Numbered from the stretch's first letter, positions 53,241 through 62,077 are shown. The stretch: DNA of 64,000 nucleotides from Paenibacillaceae bacterium (GCA_029256185.1 JAQSYI010000035.1:1-64000); one strand, 5' to 3'. Notes: a model not told the origin generated them from the sequence alone. Translations and numbers: made by a program.

Positions 53241-53864
53241 CTAGAAGCCGTTCCGCAAATAACCGAAGACGGTATCCAAATATTGTTCGAAGGCAATCGC
53301 GTCCGGAGAGCCTGCAGTAGACTGGCCCGGAAGCAGCACGTTAATACTGCCGTCCAACACAGGAAGAACCGCTCCGTAGACAGCCCCGACAAGCAAATGG
53401 CTGTAGCCCTCGGGGTAACGTCCCTCGAACAAATCATTCACCAATTCCTGCGCGGCCATTTGCAAGCCCCGAAAAACATTGAGAATATACGGCTCCAGTG
53501 TGGGATTTTGCTTGGACAGCAGTACAAGCTCCTGCAATTTGCGGAGCAGGCCGGTTGTAATTTGCGTCAGCAGCAGTTGGTACAGAGCGTCGATTGGTGC
53601 AACGTTATCAGGCAGGTCAGCAAGTAATTGCTCAGCGTCATTGATGTTCTTGAAAGCAACAACCGCTGCTACCGCCTCCTCCATGCATGAGAAATGGTTG
53701 GCAAAGGTCCTCCGCGAATAACCGGCCCGCTGCACGACATCTTCAACGACAAAGCCGTCCAGCCCCCGTTCACGTGCAAGATCGAAAGCCGCATTGGAGA
53801 GCGCATGTGCGGTCGCCTCCTTCTTCATATCTCGCAAGCTGATTTTGTTCATGGGTTCATACAC
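53241..53864 (-). CDS. TetR-family repressor of the MMPL exporter
   Basis: A 207-residue regulator with the helix-turn-helix FVVEDVVQRAGYSRRTFANHF at about residues 37-57. A TetR_C-like ligand domain follows. ATG 53864 or the ATG four codons later (MNKISLRD) could be the start. A large nested palindrome lies 55-105 bases upstream and is the likely operator. The MMPL gene starts 80 bases after its stop. Confidence 0.88.
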   Translation of the reverse strand: MYEPMNKISLRDMKKEATAHALSNAAFDLARERGLDGFVVEDVVQRAGYSRRTFANHFSCMEEAVAAVVAFKNINDAEQLLADLPDNVAPIDALYQLLLTQITTGLLRKLQELVLLSKQNPTLEPYILNVFRGLQMAAQELVNDLFEGRYPEGYSHLLVGAVYGAVLPVLDGSINVLLPGQSTAGSPDAIAFEQYLDTVFGYLRNGF

Positions 53865-53917
53865 TCCCTCCCCAATCGTAAATTCGGTTCAGTATCCGGT
53901 ACTAATCATATCATATC

Positions 53918-53968
53918 GTTGCACTTTGGGCAACAATGCCCATTATGCATAATTGCTCAAAGTGCAAC
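53918..53968. promoter_or_regulatory. Nested palindromic operator upstream of tetR
   Basis: GTTGCACTTTGGGCAA (53918-53933) and TTGCTCAAAGTGCAAC (53953-53968) are inverted at 15 of 16 positions. Inside lie two further palindromes, TGGGCA-ACAA-TGCCCA (53927-53942) and TTATGCATAA. Such symmetry suggests binding by a TetR dimer or dimer pair; the adjacent TetR protein is the obvious candidate. Confidence 0.72.
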
Positions 53969-54030
53969 TATATCTTCTGGATATGATGCTTTCTCATAAC
54001 ATCAAGATCCCATTAGCTTAATGACGGGAT

Positions 54031-54064
54031 AAACAAAAAAGCCATCCTCACAATGAGGCCGGCT
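54031..54064 (-). terminator. Rho-independent terminator
   Basis: On the minus strand AAGCCGGCCTCA pairs with TGAGGATGGCTT (two mismatches) and TTTTTTGTTT follows. It ends the P-loop kinase-like gene at 54109. Confidence 0.78.
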
Positions 54065-54108
54065 TACTTACATGGGTTTGATGTTCTCTTCTCCAACATT
54101 ATGATGCC

Positions 54109-54660
54109 TCATACAACGATATGCATCCTGATTATTTCTTCAACTGTCTCGGACACAGACAAGTGCGTGGTATCAATCCTGGGGTAATCATAATGATCGT
54201 ATATATGCCTTGTCTGTTTTAAGGCTCGTTGAATCCGGTCTTCGGTTCTTTTGTCCTTCCGCATTCGATCCACATTCTCGTTGTATTCACATTCCAGGAT
54301 GACAGGACAAAACTCATAGCGGATGCCCTGCTCCCTTAATTCATCAAGAACACCTTGATATATTTCTCGCCTCGGCCCATGAAAGCCATACGGAAAAATA
54401 ACCGTTTGAATCGTGGCTGAACAGAAGCAATTTATCATCAACGCAGTAATATTGGCCCTAAAAAGTTGAATAGTGTCGGCCGTTAACTCAAACGGATGAA
54501 TGGCGCAGCAATATTCGCTATCGATACATGCCGAACGCTCCACTGCCTCCAAAAGCGCCCGGCTTACGGTGGATTTCCCTACCCCATTCGCTCCGCAAAT
54601 CAAGATAAGTTTTTTCACGGCAGAACACAGCTCCTTTGTTATAACCGTTGCGCATCCCAC
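54109..54660 (-). CDS. P-loop kinase-like protein
   Basis: Up to 183 residues with Walker A ILICGANGVGKSTVSRALL near the N-terminus. The pattern of a short nucleotide-kinase-like domain with IYDHYDYPRIDTTHLSVSET near the end resembles AAA_18/shikimate-kinase-like phosphotransferases, possibly acting on small molecules. A GTG at 54618 (VKKLILICGANG) would give a more typical start; GGAG lies 12 bases before it. The substrate is unknown. Confidence 0.75.
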   Translation of the reverse strand: MGCATVITKELCSAVKKLILICGANGVGKSTVSRALLEAVERSACIDSEYCCAIHPFELTADTIQLFRANITALMINCFCSATIQTVIFPYGFHGPRREIYQGVLDELREQGIRYEFCPVILECEYNENVDRMRKDKRTEDRIQRALKQTRHIYDHYDYPRIDTTHLSVSETVEEIIRMHIVV

Positions 54661-54759
54661 TAGCGCTGCCTTTCAGCCTCGAATAAGCCCCTCGCTTCTC
54701 GCTAATTGTTTAACTCCAATAGCCGCAGCTCGGTTGCTCCGCTTCCCGCTAAGAGCAGG

Positions 54760-55416
54760 TTAGTCCAAAACAGACATGCCCTCCCCAATAGCCTCACCGG
54801 ATTGATCCAAAGCCTTCACCACATACTGGCCCTGATTGGTCCGTTCAGGCTGAGCGGCAAACCAATACCGTCTCTGATCCAGGGTAATAATTTCAGTATG
54901 GATTTTTTCATTATTATCGTCCAATATCTGGATTCGGTCAACTGCCGGGTCCAGAATTCCCCCCATAAAAACAGGAATCGCCCCAAACGCTGAGGATGAG
55001 ACCACAAAGCCTTGGGCCAGCTCCATTCCTTTTCTGTCATTCGGAATATAGTAGGTGAATTTGTCCCCTGCCTGTTCAGCAATGAGCAAGACTCCCCCTC
55101 CATCCGGCTTAACCGAGAACACAATGGGCTCCCCGTCCGCTACCTGAACCGTATAGATGGCTTGCCCATTCATAACGGCCAAATTCCTTTCAGCCGCATG
55201 AGGATAGAGGAATAACCCAAGCAGGCAAAGGAGCAGGAAGCCTGCGCCCCATGCTATAGCCCCGCTGCGTCTTATCCCTTTCTTGCTTCCCTTGAGCTCC
55301 AGGGACTCTGCCCGCTGTTTGATCCGCACAGCCAGCTCATCCGTAAAGGCCTCTCTTGATAAAGGACCGTCCAACAAGGCATCATACCAATCGGGTTTCT
55401 TCGGTTCCACTCTCAT
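54760..55416 (-). CDS. Anti-sigma factor-like membrane protein
   Basis: A 218-residue protein. A cytoplasmic N-terminus of about 50 residues (LLDGPLSREAFTDELAVRIK) leads to one membrane helix (GAIAWGAGFLLLCLLGLFLY) and an extracellular domain. It overlaps the ECF sigma gene by 35 bases. That layout indicates a membrane anti-sigma factor, although no ZAS zinc motif is present. Confidence 0.78.
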   Translation of the reverse strand: MRVEPKKPDWYDALLDGPLSREAFTDELAVRIKQRAESLELKGSKKGIRRSGAIAWGAGFLLLCLLGLFLYPHAAERNLAVMNGQAIYTVQVADGEPIVFSVKPDGGGVLLIAEQAGDKFTYYIPNDRKGMELAQGFVVSSSAFGAIPVFMGGILDPAVDRIQILDDNNEKIHTEIITLDQRRYWFAAQPERTNQGQYVVKALDQSGEAIGEGMSVLD

Positions 55417-55969
55417 CCGCTCCTCCCAGTGTTTTCGACAGCCGTTGCCGGGCTGTAAACAACCTTGACTTCACCGTGCCCTCCGGAATCTGCAGGATAT
55501 TGGCAATTTCCTGAATGGATAGCTGGTACTTGGCATGAAGCACCAGCGTCTCTCTTAGCTTGGCCGGCAATGTGAATACCCGTCTCCAAACCTCGTTGGC
55601 CGCCTCCTTCTCGAAGTATGCCTCCTCCGCGGAACGGCTCGTTTCCTTCGGACCTGCCAGCCCCATCAGGAATACTTTCCGGAAAAAAGCAGACTTCATA
55701 TAATTGAAGCTAATATTGCGGGTAATTCTAAGCAGCCAGGTTTTCACAGAAGACTCTCCCCTGAAGGAGCGGACATGGCGGTACGCCTGAATAAACGCAT
55801 CCTGGGCAATATCATCGGCATGCATCCGGTTCTTAGTCAGGAAATAGGCATAGTTCCAGACATCCTGGCCATAATGCGCCATCAGATCCTCCAGCATCAC
55901 CTGATCCATCTTTTCAATGTATCTTAAATACTCATGCCTCACCTGCTTCACCTCCAACCAAATGGACAA
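55382..55969 (-). CDS. ECF sigma factor
   Basis: A 195-residue sigma-70 factor of the ECF group. Region 2 reads NRMHADDIAQDAFIQAYRHV and SSVKTWLLRITRN. Region 4 reads LPAKLRETLVLHAKYQLSIQ and EIANILQIPEGTVKSRLFTAR (in parts). It is co-transcribed with the anti-sigma gene. The regulon is not evident, and autoregulation is usual for such pairs. Confidence 0.9.
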   Translation of the reverse strand: MSIWLEVKQVRHEYLRYIEKMDQVMLEDLMAHYGQDVWNYAYFLTKNRMHADDIAQDAFIQAYRHVRSFRGESSVKTWLLRITRNISFNYMKSAFFRKVFLMGLAGPKETSRSAEEAYFEKEAANEVWRRVFTLPAKLRETLVLHAKYQLSIQEIANILQIPEGTVKSRLFTARQRLSKTLGGADESGTEETRLV

Positions 55970-56024
55970 TTGAAACCACCCTAAGGTTCATTTCCCGAAC
56001 TCTCAGGAGCAAGAAAATAAATGC

Positions 56025-56082
56025 AAAAAATCCGCCAGCACCGGAGGGGACGGATCCCGCCCGCACTCCAGGTTAGCGGATC
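56025..56082 (-). terminator. Terminator of the importer/MBL/IMPase/GntR operon
   Basis: On the minus strand ATCCGC and GCGGAT enclose a long G/C-rich paired region and TTTTTTG follows. It lies just after the GntR stop at 56096. Confidence 0.7.
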
Positions 56083-56095
56083 TTGCATATAAGCT

Positions 56096-56815
56096 TCACT
56101 TACGCTCTCTGCGCACCCAGAAGCTGAATACATCATTGCGCAGGTAATCGAAGGAATAGAGCACTTCCTTGTTCCGCTCGTCATAATGCAACTGCTTCAT
56201 GAGGATCACGGGCGTCTCCTCCACCTTGTCCACCTGCAAGCGCTGGACATAGGGGTCATTGGTTAACGGCACCCGCAGCTCTGTATCGGCTCTGGCGATC
56301 CGAATCCTGCATCTCTCCTCCAGGAAGCTGAACAGGGAGCCGGAGAAATCCACCCCTTCGAAGACGTCCCCCACCAGTTGCTTCGGCATGACATTAATGG
56401 AATAAGCCACGGCCTCCCCGTCCGCATAACGGATACGCTCCAGCTTCACCACGCCTGCCCCCTCCTCCATATGGAGGGCATCGGCCCACTCTTTGGCGCA
56501 CGCTACCTCCCCGATCATCACCCGGGTATCCTCTTCCGTCAATCCCGCCAGCTTGATCATGGTTCCCGTGCTTTGGAGAAATTCCAGCCGGCTCGGGATC
56601 ACCGGCAAGGGCTTAATGACGAAGGTGCCTGTCCCATGCTTCACCAGCAGCTTGCCTTCTTGCTCCAGCAGCTTGATTGCCGCCCTTAGGGTCTCTCTGC
56701 TTACATTGAAATACTTGGCCAACTCATACTCGGATGGCAGCTTCTGGCCAACCTTCCACAGCTTGCTGTCGATCATCTTACCGATTTCCTGTTTGATATG
56801 CTGGTAGTTGACCAA
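56096..56815 (-). CDS. GntR/HutC-family regulator
   Basis: About 239 residues: an N-terminal winged helix (KLPSEYELAKYFNVSRETLR, then LEQEGKLLVKHGTGTFV) and a UTRA effector domain (residues 75-235). I prefer TTG 56815, with GGGGG eight bases upstream and normal family length; an ATG at 56911 would overlap the phosphatase gene by 32 bases. It is the last gene of the operon, and a HutC-type operator stands before the first gene, so the operon is probably autoregulated. Confidence 0.85.
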   Translation of the reverse strand: MVNYQHIKQEIGKMIDSKLWKVGQKLPSEYELAKYFNVSRETLRAAIKLLEQEGKLLVKHGTGTFVIKPLPVIPSRLEFLQSTGTMIKLAGLTEEDTRVMIGEVACAKEWADALHMEEGAGVVKLERIRYADGEAVAYSINVMPKQLVGDVFEGVDFSGSLFSFLEERCRIRIARADTELRVPLTNDPYVQRLQVDKVEETPVILMKQLHYDERNKEVLYSFDYLRNDVFSFWVRRERK

Positions 56816-56879
56816 TATGCCGACCCCCGGTTTTAGAGGTTGTCCAACAAGCCCCCATTGATGACGAAGCTTTGAACTC

Positions 56880-57665
56880 TCACTTATAGTTGTGCTCCAG
56901 TAAATGGTCATGGAGGATATCCGTTAAAAAAGGGTTGCCGCAGATTAACAGGCTGTGACGGCTCATATCCAGCTGCAGCACCTTGCCGCCCGCCTCCTCG
57001 GCAATGAACGCACCCGCGCACATATCCCATTCTTTCAGATCGAACTCCCAATAGCCGTCGAGGAAAGACGCCGCGACAAAACACAGGTCCAACGCAGCAC
57101 TGCCGGTGCGCCGGATGCCCGAAACCTTGCCCAGCATCTTCTCAAAATAAGCAAGGTTCACAATGGGAAGGTTGCCCCCGGCGGGAAAGCCCGTGCCAAG
57201 CAGACTATGCTGCAATTGATCGGTCCGGGAAACCTGAATCCGCTCGCCGTTAAGATAAGCGCCTTGGCCCCGAATGGCCTTGAAGGTCATAGCGAGCCAC
57301 GGGGCATGAACCATTCCGGCTTGTGTCAATCCCTTATAGCGCAGCCCTACGGAAATGGAGGACATGGGAAAGCCGTGAATATAATTGGTCGTTCCGTCGA
57401 TGGGATCGATCACCCATAAATAATCACTGCCTTTATCGATAAAGCCACGCTCTTCGGTCAAGATGCTATGGCCAGGGTACTTCTCTCCAATGAAGGTGAT
57501 GAGCATTTCCTCGGAGGCCATATCGACATCCGTGACAAAGTCCATCTCATGCTCCTTCGCCAATATATCCAACTGCCGCTGCCTCCCGTTGCGTTGAAGG
57601 TCGGCGACCTGCTTCATCCACTCTTCCAGATCGTTCATCATTTGTTTGGCATTCATACCGATCAC
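56880..57665 (-). CDS. Inositol-monophosphatase-family phosphatase
   Basis: About 261 residues. The metal-binding motifs WVIDPIDGTTNY and EWDMCAGAFIAEEAGG, with EERG upstream, are diagnostic of the IMPase family (Mg-dependent, lithium-sensitive). Starts at GTG 57665 (AAGGATAC in front) or ATG 57656 are both possible. Members hydrolyse inositol phosphates, fructose-1,6-bisphosphate, glycerol phosphate or PAP. In an importer operon it may dephosphorylate the imported compound, which is inference. Confidence 0.88.
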   Translation of the reverse strand: MIGMNAKQMMNDLEEWMKQVADLQRNGRQRQLDILAKEHEMDFVTDVDMASEEMLITFIGEKYPGHSILTEERGFIDKGSDYLWVIDPIDGTTNYIHGFPMSSISVGLRYKGLTQAGMVHAPWLAMTFKAIRGQGAYLNGERIQVSRTDQLQHSLLGTGFPAGGNLPIVNLAYFEKMLGKVSGIRRTGSAALDLCFVAASFLDGYWEFDLKEWDMCAGAFIAEEAGGKVLQLDMSRHSLLICGNPFLTDILHDHLLEHNYK

Positions 57666-57671
57666 GTATCC

Positions 57672-58601
57672 TTATTTAATCAATTTCAAATCCGGCTTGC
57701 CGGTATCCCCAACCTCCAGCCGGATGATCCGGTGAGTGGCAGCCTGTCCTTCCGTATAATAAAGCTCCGCCTGCGAATGCCCGCGGATCATGCTCTCCAG
57801 CTCACGGTGGGGCAGCCCGTAGGTCCCCTGATCGTCGGCGCTGACAATTACGGCCTGTGGCGACCACCTGCCGAGCAACTCGGGAGTGATGGCGCGGACA
57901 TCGCCATGATGGGCCGCTTGCATCAGATGTACATGTTCAAACTCCGCTTCATAGGGCTCCCAGAAATCCGGGCCCACATCGGAGGTAAGCAGCGCCACGG
58001 CATGCCCGCGGCAGCGGATCAGCACCGCCATAGCCACCCGGTTCAACGAGCGGTCGATAAGAGTCAGCTTCTCTTCCTCTGATGGCCATCTGATAACATC
58101 CAACGACCCAAGCTCCGTTCTCAATTGCATCCACCGCTCCCGGTCCGGTGTCAGCAGCTTCAATTCGGCCTCCTGATGGCGGATCGTATACGGCTCCTCA
58201 ATGGTGCGCAAGGGGATTCCCCGCTCCCTTGCCTTGTTGATCATCTCCGCATACAGGGCAACGGAAGCACGGATAGGAGTGGAATAGTCGTTTAATCCGG
58301 CTGTCACAATCTGCTCCGGCAGAGGAATATGCACGATAATCTCCCCTACGGGTACATGGTCTATGACAGACAATGCTCCGCCGATATGATCCTTATGGAA
58401 ATGGGTCAGGATCAGTCCTTCAATCCGGTCCACGCCGAACTCCTGCATGTATCGGAGAAGCTGGATTCTGCGGGGATTGGGATGCAGAGGCTCCTTATCC
58501 CCGGTGTCCACCACATAGCATAAGCGCCGTCCATCATCCTCCAGCAAGATGACAGTCGCTTCACCGAAGCCTACATTCAGGAAATCAAGAACGATGTTCA
58601 T
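57672..58601 (-). CDS. Metallo-beta-lactamase-fold hydrolase (ComEC-like domain)
   Basis: About 309 residues. ILTHFHKDHIGG is the HxHxDH metal-binding motif, and FLNVGFGEATVILLEDDG resembles ComEC/Rec2-type MBL domains (DVGxGdaili). It also has LLTSDVG and AAHHGD ligand motifs. The protein is soluble and lacks ComEC membrane parts. The ATG at 58601 follows GGAGGGAGCGG. Its place between permease and phosphatase genes suggests a phosphodiester or cyclic phosphate hydrolase acting before the phosphatase; this is inference. Confidence 0.83.
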   Translation of the reverse strand: MNIVLDFLNVGFGEATVILLEDDGRRLCYVVDTGDKEPLHPNPRRIQLLRYMQEFGVDRIEGLILTHFHKDHIGGALSVIDHVPVGEIIVHIPLPEQIVTAGLNDYSTPIRASVALYAEMINKARERGIPLRTIEEPYTIRHQEAELKLLTPDRERWMQLRTELGSLDVIRWPSEEEKLTLIDRSLNRVAMAVLIRCRGHAVALLTSDVGPDFWEPYEAEFEHVHLMQAAHHGDVRAITPELLGRWSPQAVIVSADDQGTYGLPHRELESMIRGHSQAELYYTEGQAATHRIIRLEVGDTGKPDLKLIK

Positions 58602-59472
58602 GGCCGCTCCCTCCAATGGACAGCTTGATGTAAAAGACGGAGAACACCAGCACCAAAGCCACCATAATTACAGACGCTGCCGCTCCGTATCCTATCTGTA
58701 AATTATACACGCCCTGCCTGTAAATGTATTGGGTTATGGTGGTGGTGGAATTGGCCGGTCCCCCGCCGGTCAGCACATTGACCTTGTCGAACAGCCGGAA
58801 GGTATCGATGGTGCGCAGCAGCACCACCAGCAGCAGAGCAGGCACAATATTCGGCAGCGTGATACGGGTGAATATGCTCCACTTGCCTGCACCGTCCACC
58901 TTGGCCGCCTCGTACTGGGAGCGGGGAACGGTCTGGAGGGCGGCATACAGGAGCAGGAAGGCGAAGGGCGTCCACTGCCAGATATCAATGAACAGAATGG
59001 CATGGAAGGCAAGGCGGATATCCATCAGAAAGTTGAGCGGTTCTATACCGAGAAAACTAAGCAGATGATTGATAATCCCGTTATGATTGCTCAGCATCAT
59101 CTGCCAGGTCAGCGCCACGGTAACCGGGGGCAGAAGGGAGGGGATCAGCAAGGATACCCGCAGCACCTTCAATCCCCTCCTTACACTATCCACCAGCAGG
59201 GCCATCCCTAAGCCGAGGGCGGTCTCCATGGAAACCGCCAGCAGCATGAACTTGACCGTGTTCCAGATGGCCCTGCGGAACAAGTCGTCCTGCAGGAGCC
59301 GGATATAGTTGGCGAATCCGACAAAGCGCGGAGAGTCCACGGCCAGGTAGTAATAGTCGGTAAAGCTGTTGGTGACGGTATAGAGGAAGGGGAATACCGT
59401 CAATGCGAGAAGCAACAAGATAACCGGAGCCAGCATGACCCATTGAAACCGCCGCTTGCTGTGCAGATTCAT
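58585..59472 (-). CDS. MalF/UgpA-type sugar ABC permease
   Basis: A 295-residue CUT1 permease with six membrane helices. The EAA loop is YEAAKVDGAGKWSIFTRITL. It overlaps the start of the MBL gene by 17 bases. It pairs with the permease at 60877-61707. Confidence 0.92.
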   Translation of the reverse strand: MNLHSKRRFQWVMLAPVILLLLALTVFPFLYTVTNSFTDYYYLAVDSPRFVGFANYIRLLQDDLFRRAIWNTVKFMLLAVSMETALGLGMALLVDSVRRGLKVLRVSLLIPSLLPPVTVALTWQMMLSNHNGIINHLLSFLGIEPLNFLMDIRLAFHAILFIDIWQWTPFAFLLLYAALQTVPRSQYEAAKVDGAGKWSIFTRITLPNIVPALLLVVLLRTIDTFRLFDKVNVLTGGGPANSTTTITQYIYRQGVYNLQIGYGAAASVIMVALVLVFSVFYIKLSIGGSGHEHRS

Positions 59473-59484
59473 CCCACTCCTTAA

Positions 59485-60862
59485 AGTTTTTCATAGAAAA
59501 ACTGGCTTCGGAAGCTTGAACTTAGTTTTTCGCTATATGGCTATTGCATGATCTGGTCAATGGCCTTCTTGGCGGCGGCAAGAGCATCGTCGACCGACTT
59601 GGTACCGGCCACCGCTGCCGACAGTTCGGCCCCCAGCGCTTCCTCTACCCGTGACCATTTGGGTGTTCTGGGCCGGGCCACGGAATTCTGCAGCGCTTCG
59701 AGCTGTACCGGAAAATGCTTGAACTTGGCGCTCAGCGCGCTGTCCAGATAGACGCTCTTGCGGGTAGGCACGCCGCCGTGCTCCGCCATAATCTTTTGCG
59801 ATTCGCTGCTGGTGATGAAGGTCAGGAACTTGCCCGCCAGGTCCTTGTTGGCCGAGTTGGCGGTTACGCCCATCATCCAGTTGCCGATCATGCCGGTGGA
59901 AGCAGCCGTGCCGCTGACTGCAGCCTTGGCGGGAATCGGGGCATAATCCGCGCTGGACTCCCCATTCTTGATGAACCAGGACGGCCAGCCCAAGGCCATG
60001 GCGGCGCGGCCTTCCGATACGGAGCTGACGATATCGGTTTGCTCATAGTTGGCCCCTGTCTTCAACAGGCTGATGTAAGTGTTCAACGCTTTTTTGCCTG
60101 CTTCGGAATCCACCTGGGCCTTCCAGCTGCTGTCGAATACTTGTCCGCCGTAAGCCCAGAATACCGGCAGGAAGTCGGAGACGATGGGATTGCCCTGCTG
60201 GCCGCGGATGACATAGCCGGTGCCGCCGCCTGCCTTGATCTTGCCCGCAGCCTCCAGCACCTCGTCCCAGCTCTGCGGTGTCTTGATGCCCTTGCTGTCC
60301 AGCAGCTTCTTGTTATAGAAGAACAGCTGCACATTGCCCGAGAACGGCAGGGCATACAAGTCTCCGGTTTTGTACGGATGCTTGCCCAGCGCCAGAGAGG
60401 ATTCCTCGAAGTCCGCATCCTCCTTGACTCCCAAGCCGGACAGTTTGGCAAAGATGTTCGCCTCGCTAAATTCCGGCATCCACGGGTCATCCGCCATGAT
60501 CAGATCGTAGGCGCCGGTTTTGTTCTTGGCGTCCAGCGTCACCTTCTGCTTCAGATCGGCTGCTTCCAGCCCCAGAATTTCAATGGTTACATTGTGCTCC
60601 TTCTCGAAGGCTCCCTTCACCGACTCCATGGCCGTTACATGGGTGCCTCCTCTTGCCGCAATCGTGAGCTTGGCAGGGTCCTTGCCTGACGTCTGGCAGC
60701 CGGCAAACACAGTCGTTGCCGTCATCGCGGATAACAATACAGCTGCAGCTTTTTTCATTTTGGTGCCTCCTAAAAGTTTTGAATGAATTGCTTAGCAAAG
60801 CGGCAATCTCGAAAAACTGACATCGAAAGCATTCACTTAAAGTTTTTGTGATAGCAAAAACT
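59485..60862. repeat. Three related AGTTTTT hairpins in the operon's spacers
   Basis: AGTTTTT-CATAG-AAAAACT at 59485-59503 and AGTTTTTG-TGATAG-CAAAAACT at 60841-60862 are perfect hairpins and share the flank GGCTTCG. A looser version (AGTTTT at 60775 with AAAACT at 60813-60818) precedes the binding-protein ribosome site. They fall in the two spacers of the importer operon, on both sides of the binding-protein gene. They may balance expression by protecting or processing mRNA. Confidence 0.7.
59541..60758 (-). CDS. Sugar-binding lipoprotein of CUT1 importer
   Basis: A 405-residue family 1 solute-binding protein with lipobox VFAGCQ at Cys21. DLIMADDPWMPEFSEANIF and YALPFSGNVQLFFYNKKLLD fit this family. 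It is flanked by the two permease genes. Its ATPase is not in the operon. The neighbouring phosphatase and MBL enzymes hint at a phosphorylated ligand of the UgpB kind, but this is unproven. Confidence 0.9.
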   Translation of the reverse strand: MKKAAAVLLSAMTATTVFAGCQTSGKDPAKLTIAARGGTHVTAMESVKGAFEKEHNVTIEILGLEAADLKQKVTLDAKNKTGAYDLIMADDPWMPEFSEANIFAKLSGLGVKEDADFEESSLALGKHPYKTGDLYALPFSGNVQLFFYNKKLLDSKGIKTPQSWDEVLEAAGKIKAGGGTGYVIRGQQGNPIVSDFLPVFWAYGGQVFDSSWKAQVDSEAGKKALNTYISLLKTGANYEQTDIVSSVSEGRAAMALGWPSWFIKNGESSADYAPIPAKAAVSGTAASTGMIGNWMMGVTANSANKDLAGKFLTFITSSESQKIMAEHGGVPTRKSVYLDSALSAKFKHFPVQLEALQNSVARPRTPKWSRVEEALGAELSAAVAGTKSVDDALAAAKKAIDQIMQ

Positions 60863-60876
60863 GGCTTCGTTAAACC

Positions 60877-61707
60877 TTATTCCTTGACTGCGCCCGATGT
60901 CAGGCCGTTCATCAGATGCTTCTGCATAAAGACAGCCGCCAGCAATACCGGCAGCAGGGAGACCAGTCCTCCGCTTGCCACCTTGCCCCATTCCGTCAAT
61001 TCCTGCTCGCTGTTCAGCGTAGCCAGCTTCAAGGGAACTGTGAAATCTCCCGGACGTTGGATGAAGATAACGCTGTACAAGTATTCGTTCCATGAGGCCA
61101 TGAACGAAAGAATGGTGACCGCCGCAATTCCCGGCAGAACAAGAGGCAGAACTACCCTGTAATAGATGGCAAATTCGGAGGCCCCGTCAATCCTGGCGCT
61201 CTCCTCGATTTCCTCCGGCACCCCTGCGAAGAACGCCAGCATGAACCAGATGACAAACGGAAGATTAACCAGTATGTGGGCCAGAATAATCGGGATTTTC
61301 GTGCCCAAGAGTCCCGCTTCGTTCATTAAGATGTACAGCGGAAGGGCAAAGGTGATGGGCGGCAGCACCCGGACCAGCAAAATCCAGATCAGCAGCGTTT
61401 TCTTAAACCCGATCTTAAATGCTCTTCTTGCCAGCACATAAGCGCAGGACAAGCCGCAGAGCAGCACAATCAACAGGGAGACGGCCGTAACCGTAAGGCT
61501 GTTGAACATGGGACGTACAAAATTCAGTTCCGTAAAGATGCTTAACACATGCTCCCAGGAGACGGACCGGGGCCATAAGGTGACCTCGGCGAACAAGCCG
61601 GAGGAGCTCTGTGTTGCCATAACCGCCATCCAATAAATCGGAAACAGCGTTCCGGCCAGCATCGCAATCAATAGCACATACTTGGGACTGGCTTGCAACC
61701 TGTTCAA
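60877..61707 (-). CDS. MalG/UgpE-type sugar ABC permease
   Basis: A 276-residue CUT1 permease beginning at TTG 61707 with AAGGAG eight bases upstream. It has six helices. The EAA loop is EESARIDGASEFAIYYRVVL and the family C-terminus LTSGAVKE is present. It is the first gene of the operon, 22 bases from the HutC-type operator. Confidence 0.92.
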   Translation of the reverse strand: MNRLQASPKYVLLIAMLAGTLFPIYWMAVMATQSSSGLFAEVTLWPRSVSWEHVLSIFTELNFVRPMFNSLTVTAVSLLIVLLCGLSCAYVLARRAFKIGFKKTLLIWILLVRVLPPITFALPLYILMNEAGLLGTKIPIILAHILVNLPFVIWFMLAFFAGVPEEIEESARIDGASEFAIYYRVVLPLVLPGIAAVTILSFMASWNEYLYSVIFIQRPGDFTVPLKLATLNSEQELTEWGKVASGGLVSLLPVLLAAVFMQKHLMNGLTSGAVKE

Positions 61708-61728
61708 ATGATTCTCCTTCCTCCATTT

Positions 61729-61741
61729 GTCTAGACGTCTA
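61729..61741. promoter_or_regulatory. HutC/GntR-type operator
   Basis: GTCTAGAC (61729-61736) matches the GTxTAxAC core of HutC-subfamily operators and overlaps the palindrome TAGACGTCTA (61732-61741). It lies 22 bases upstream of the first importer gene, whose last operon member is a GntR/HutC regulator. Regulator binding here would block transcription. Confidence 0.72.
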
Positions 61742-61901
61742 TATCACTACGATACCCGCTCGCTGTTTTCGGTGTGTTATCGTCATTTTAAGCATTCGTT
61801 AAGGTTGGACAGGCTTAGGCCACTGCACCCGAAACCGGCATGGGGGAGCGCTCTTCCTATTGTCCCGCATGCAGGGGGAGTAAAGGTCCCTTCTTTTCCG
61901 C

Positions 61902-61963
61902 AAAAAACAATCCCCCAAAAGTGACGAGATGCTTCGAAGCAAAATCCGGGTACTTTTGGGGGA
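61902..61963 (-). terminator. Long terminator-like hairpin
   Basis: TCCCCCAAAAGT (61911-61922) pairs perfectly with ACTTTTGGGGGA (61952-61963); the loop holds the palindrome TGCTTCGAAGCA. On the minus strand the stem is followed by TTGTTTTTTG. It lies downstream of the pectate lyase terminator and may insulate the importer operon. Nothing else is evident in 61742-62000. Confidence 0.65.
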
Positions 61964-62000
61964 ACCCCCGAATGAAAATGCCACAATCGGGCATTTACGT

Positions 62001-62050
62001 AAAAAAAGCCACCGACTGTTTGCCAAAATGGCCATACAGTCAGCAGCTTT
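62001..62050 (-). terminator. Rho-independent terminator of the pectate lyase gene
   Basis: On the minus strand AGCTGCTGACTGT pairs with ACAGTCGGTGGCT (two mismatches) around GGCCATTTTGGC, and TTTTTTT follows, 28-77 bases after the stop at 62078. Confidence 0.85.
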
Positions 62051-62077
62051 TATCACATGCACGCTTTGTTGGACGAT

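Noticed and set aside
54109..54660. Zeta toxin-like call for the P-loop protein
   Set aside because: No epsilon-type antitoxin gene is next to it, and only the Walker A motif is shared.
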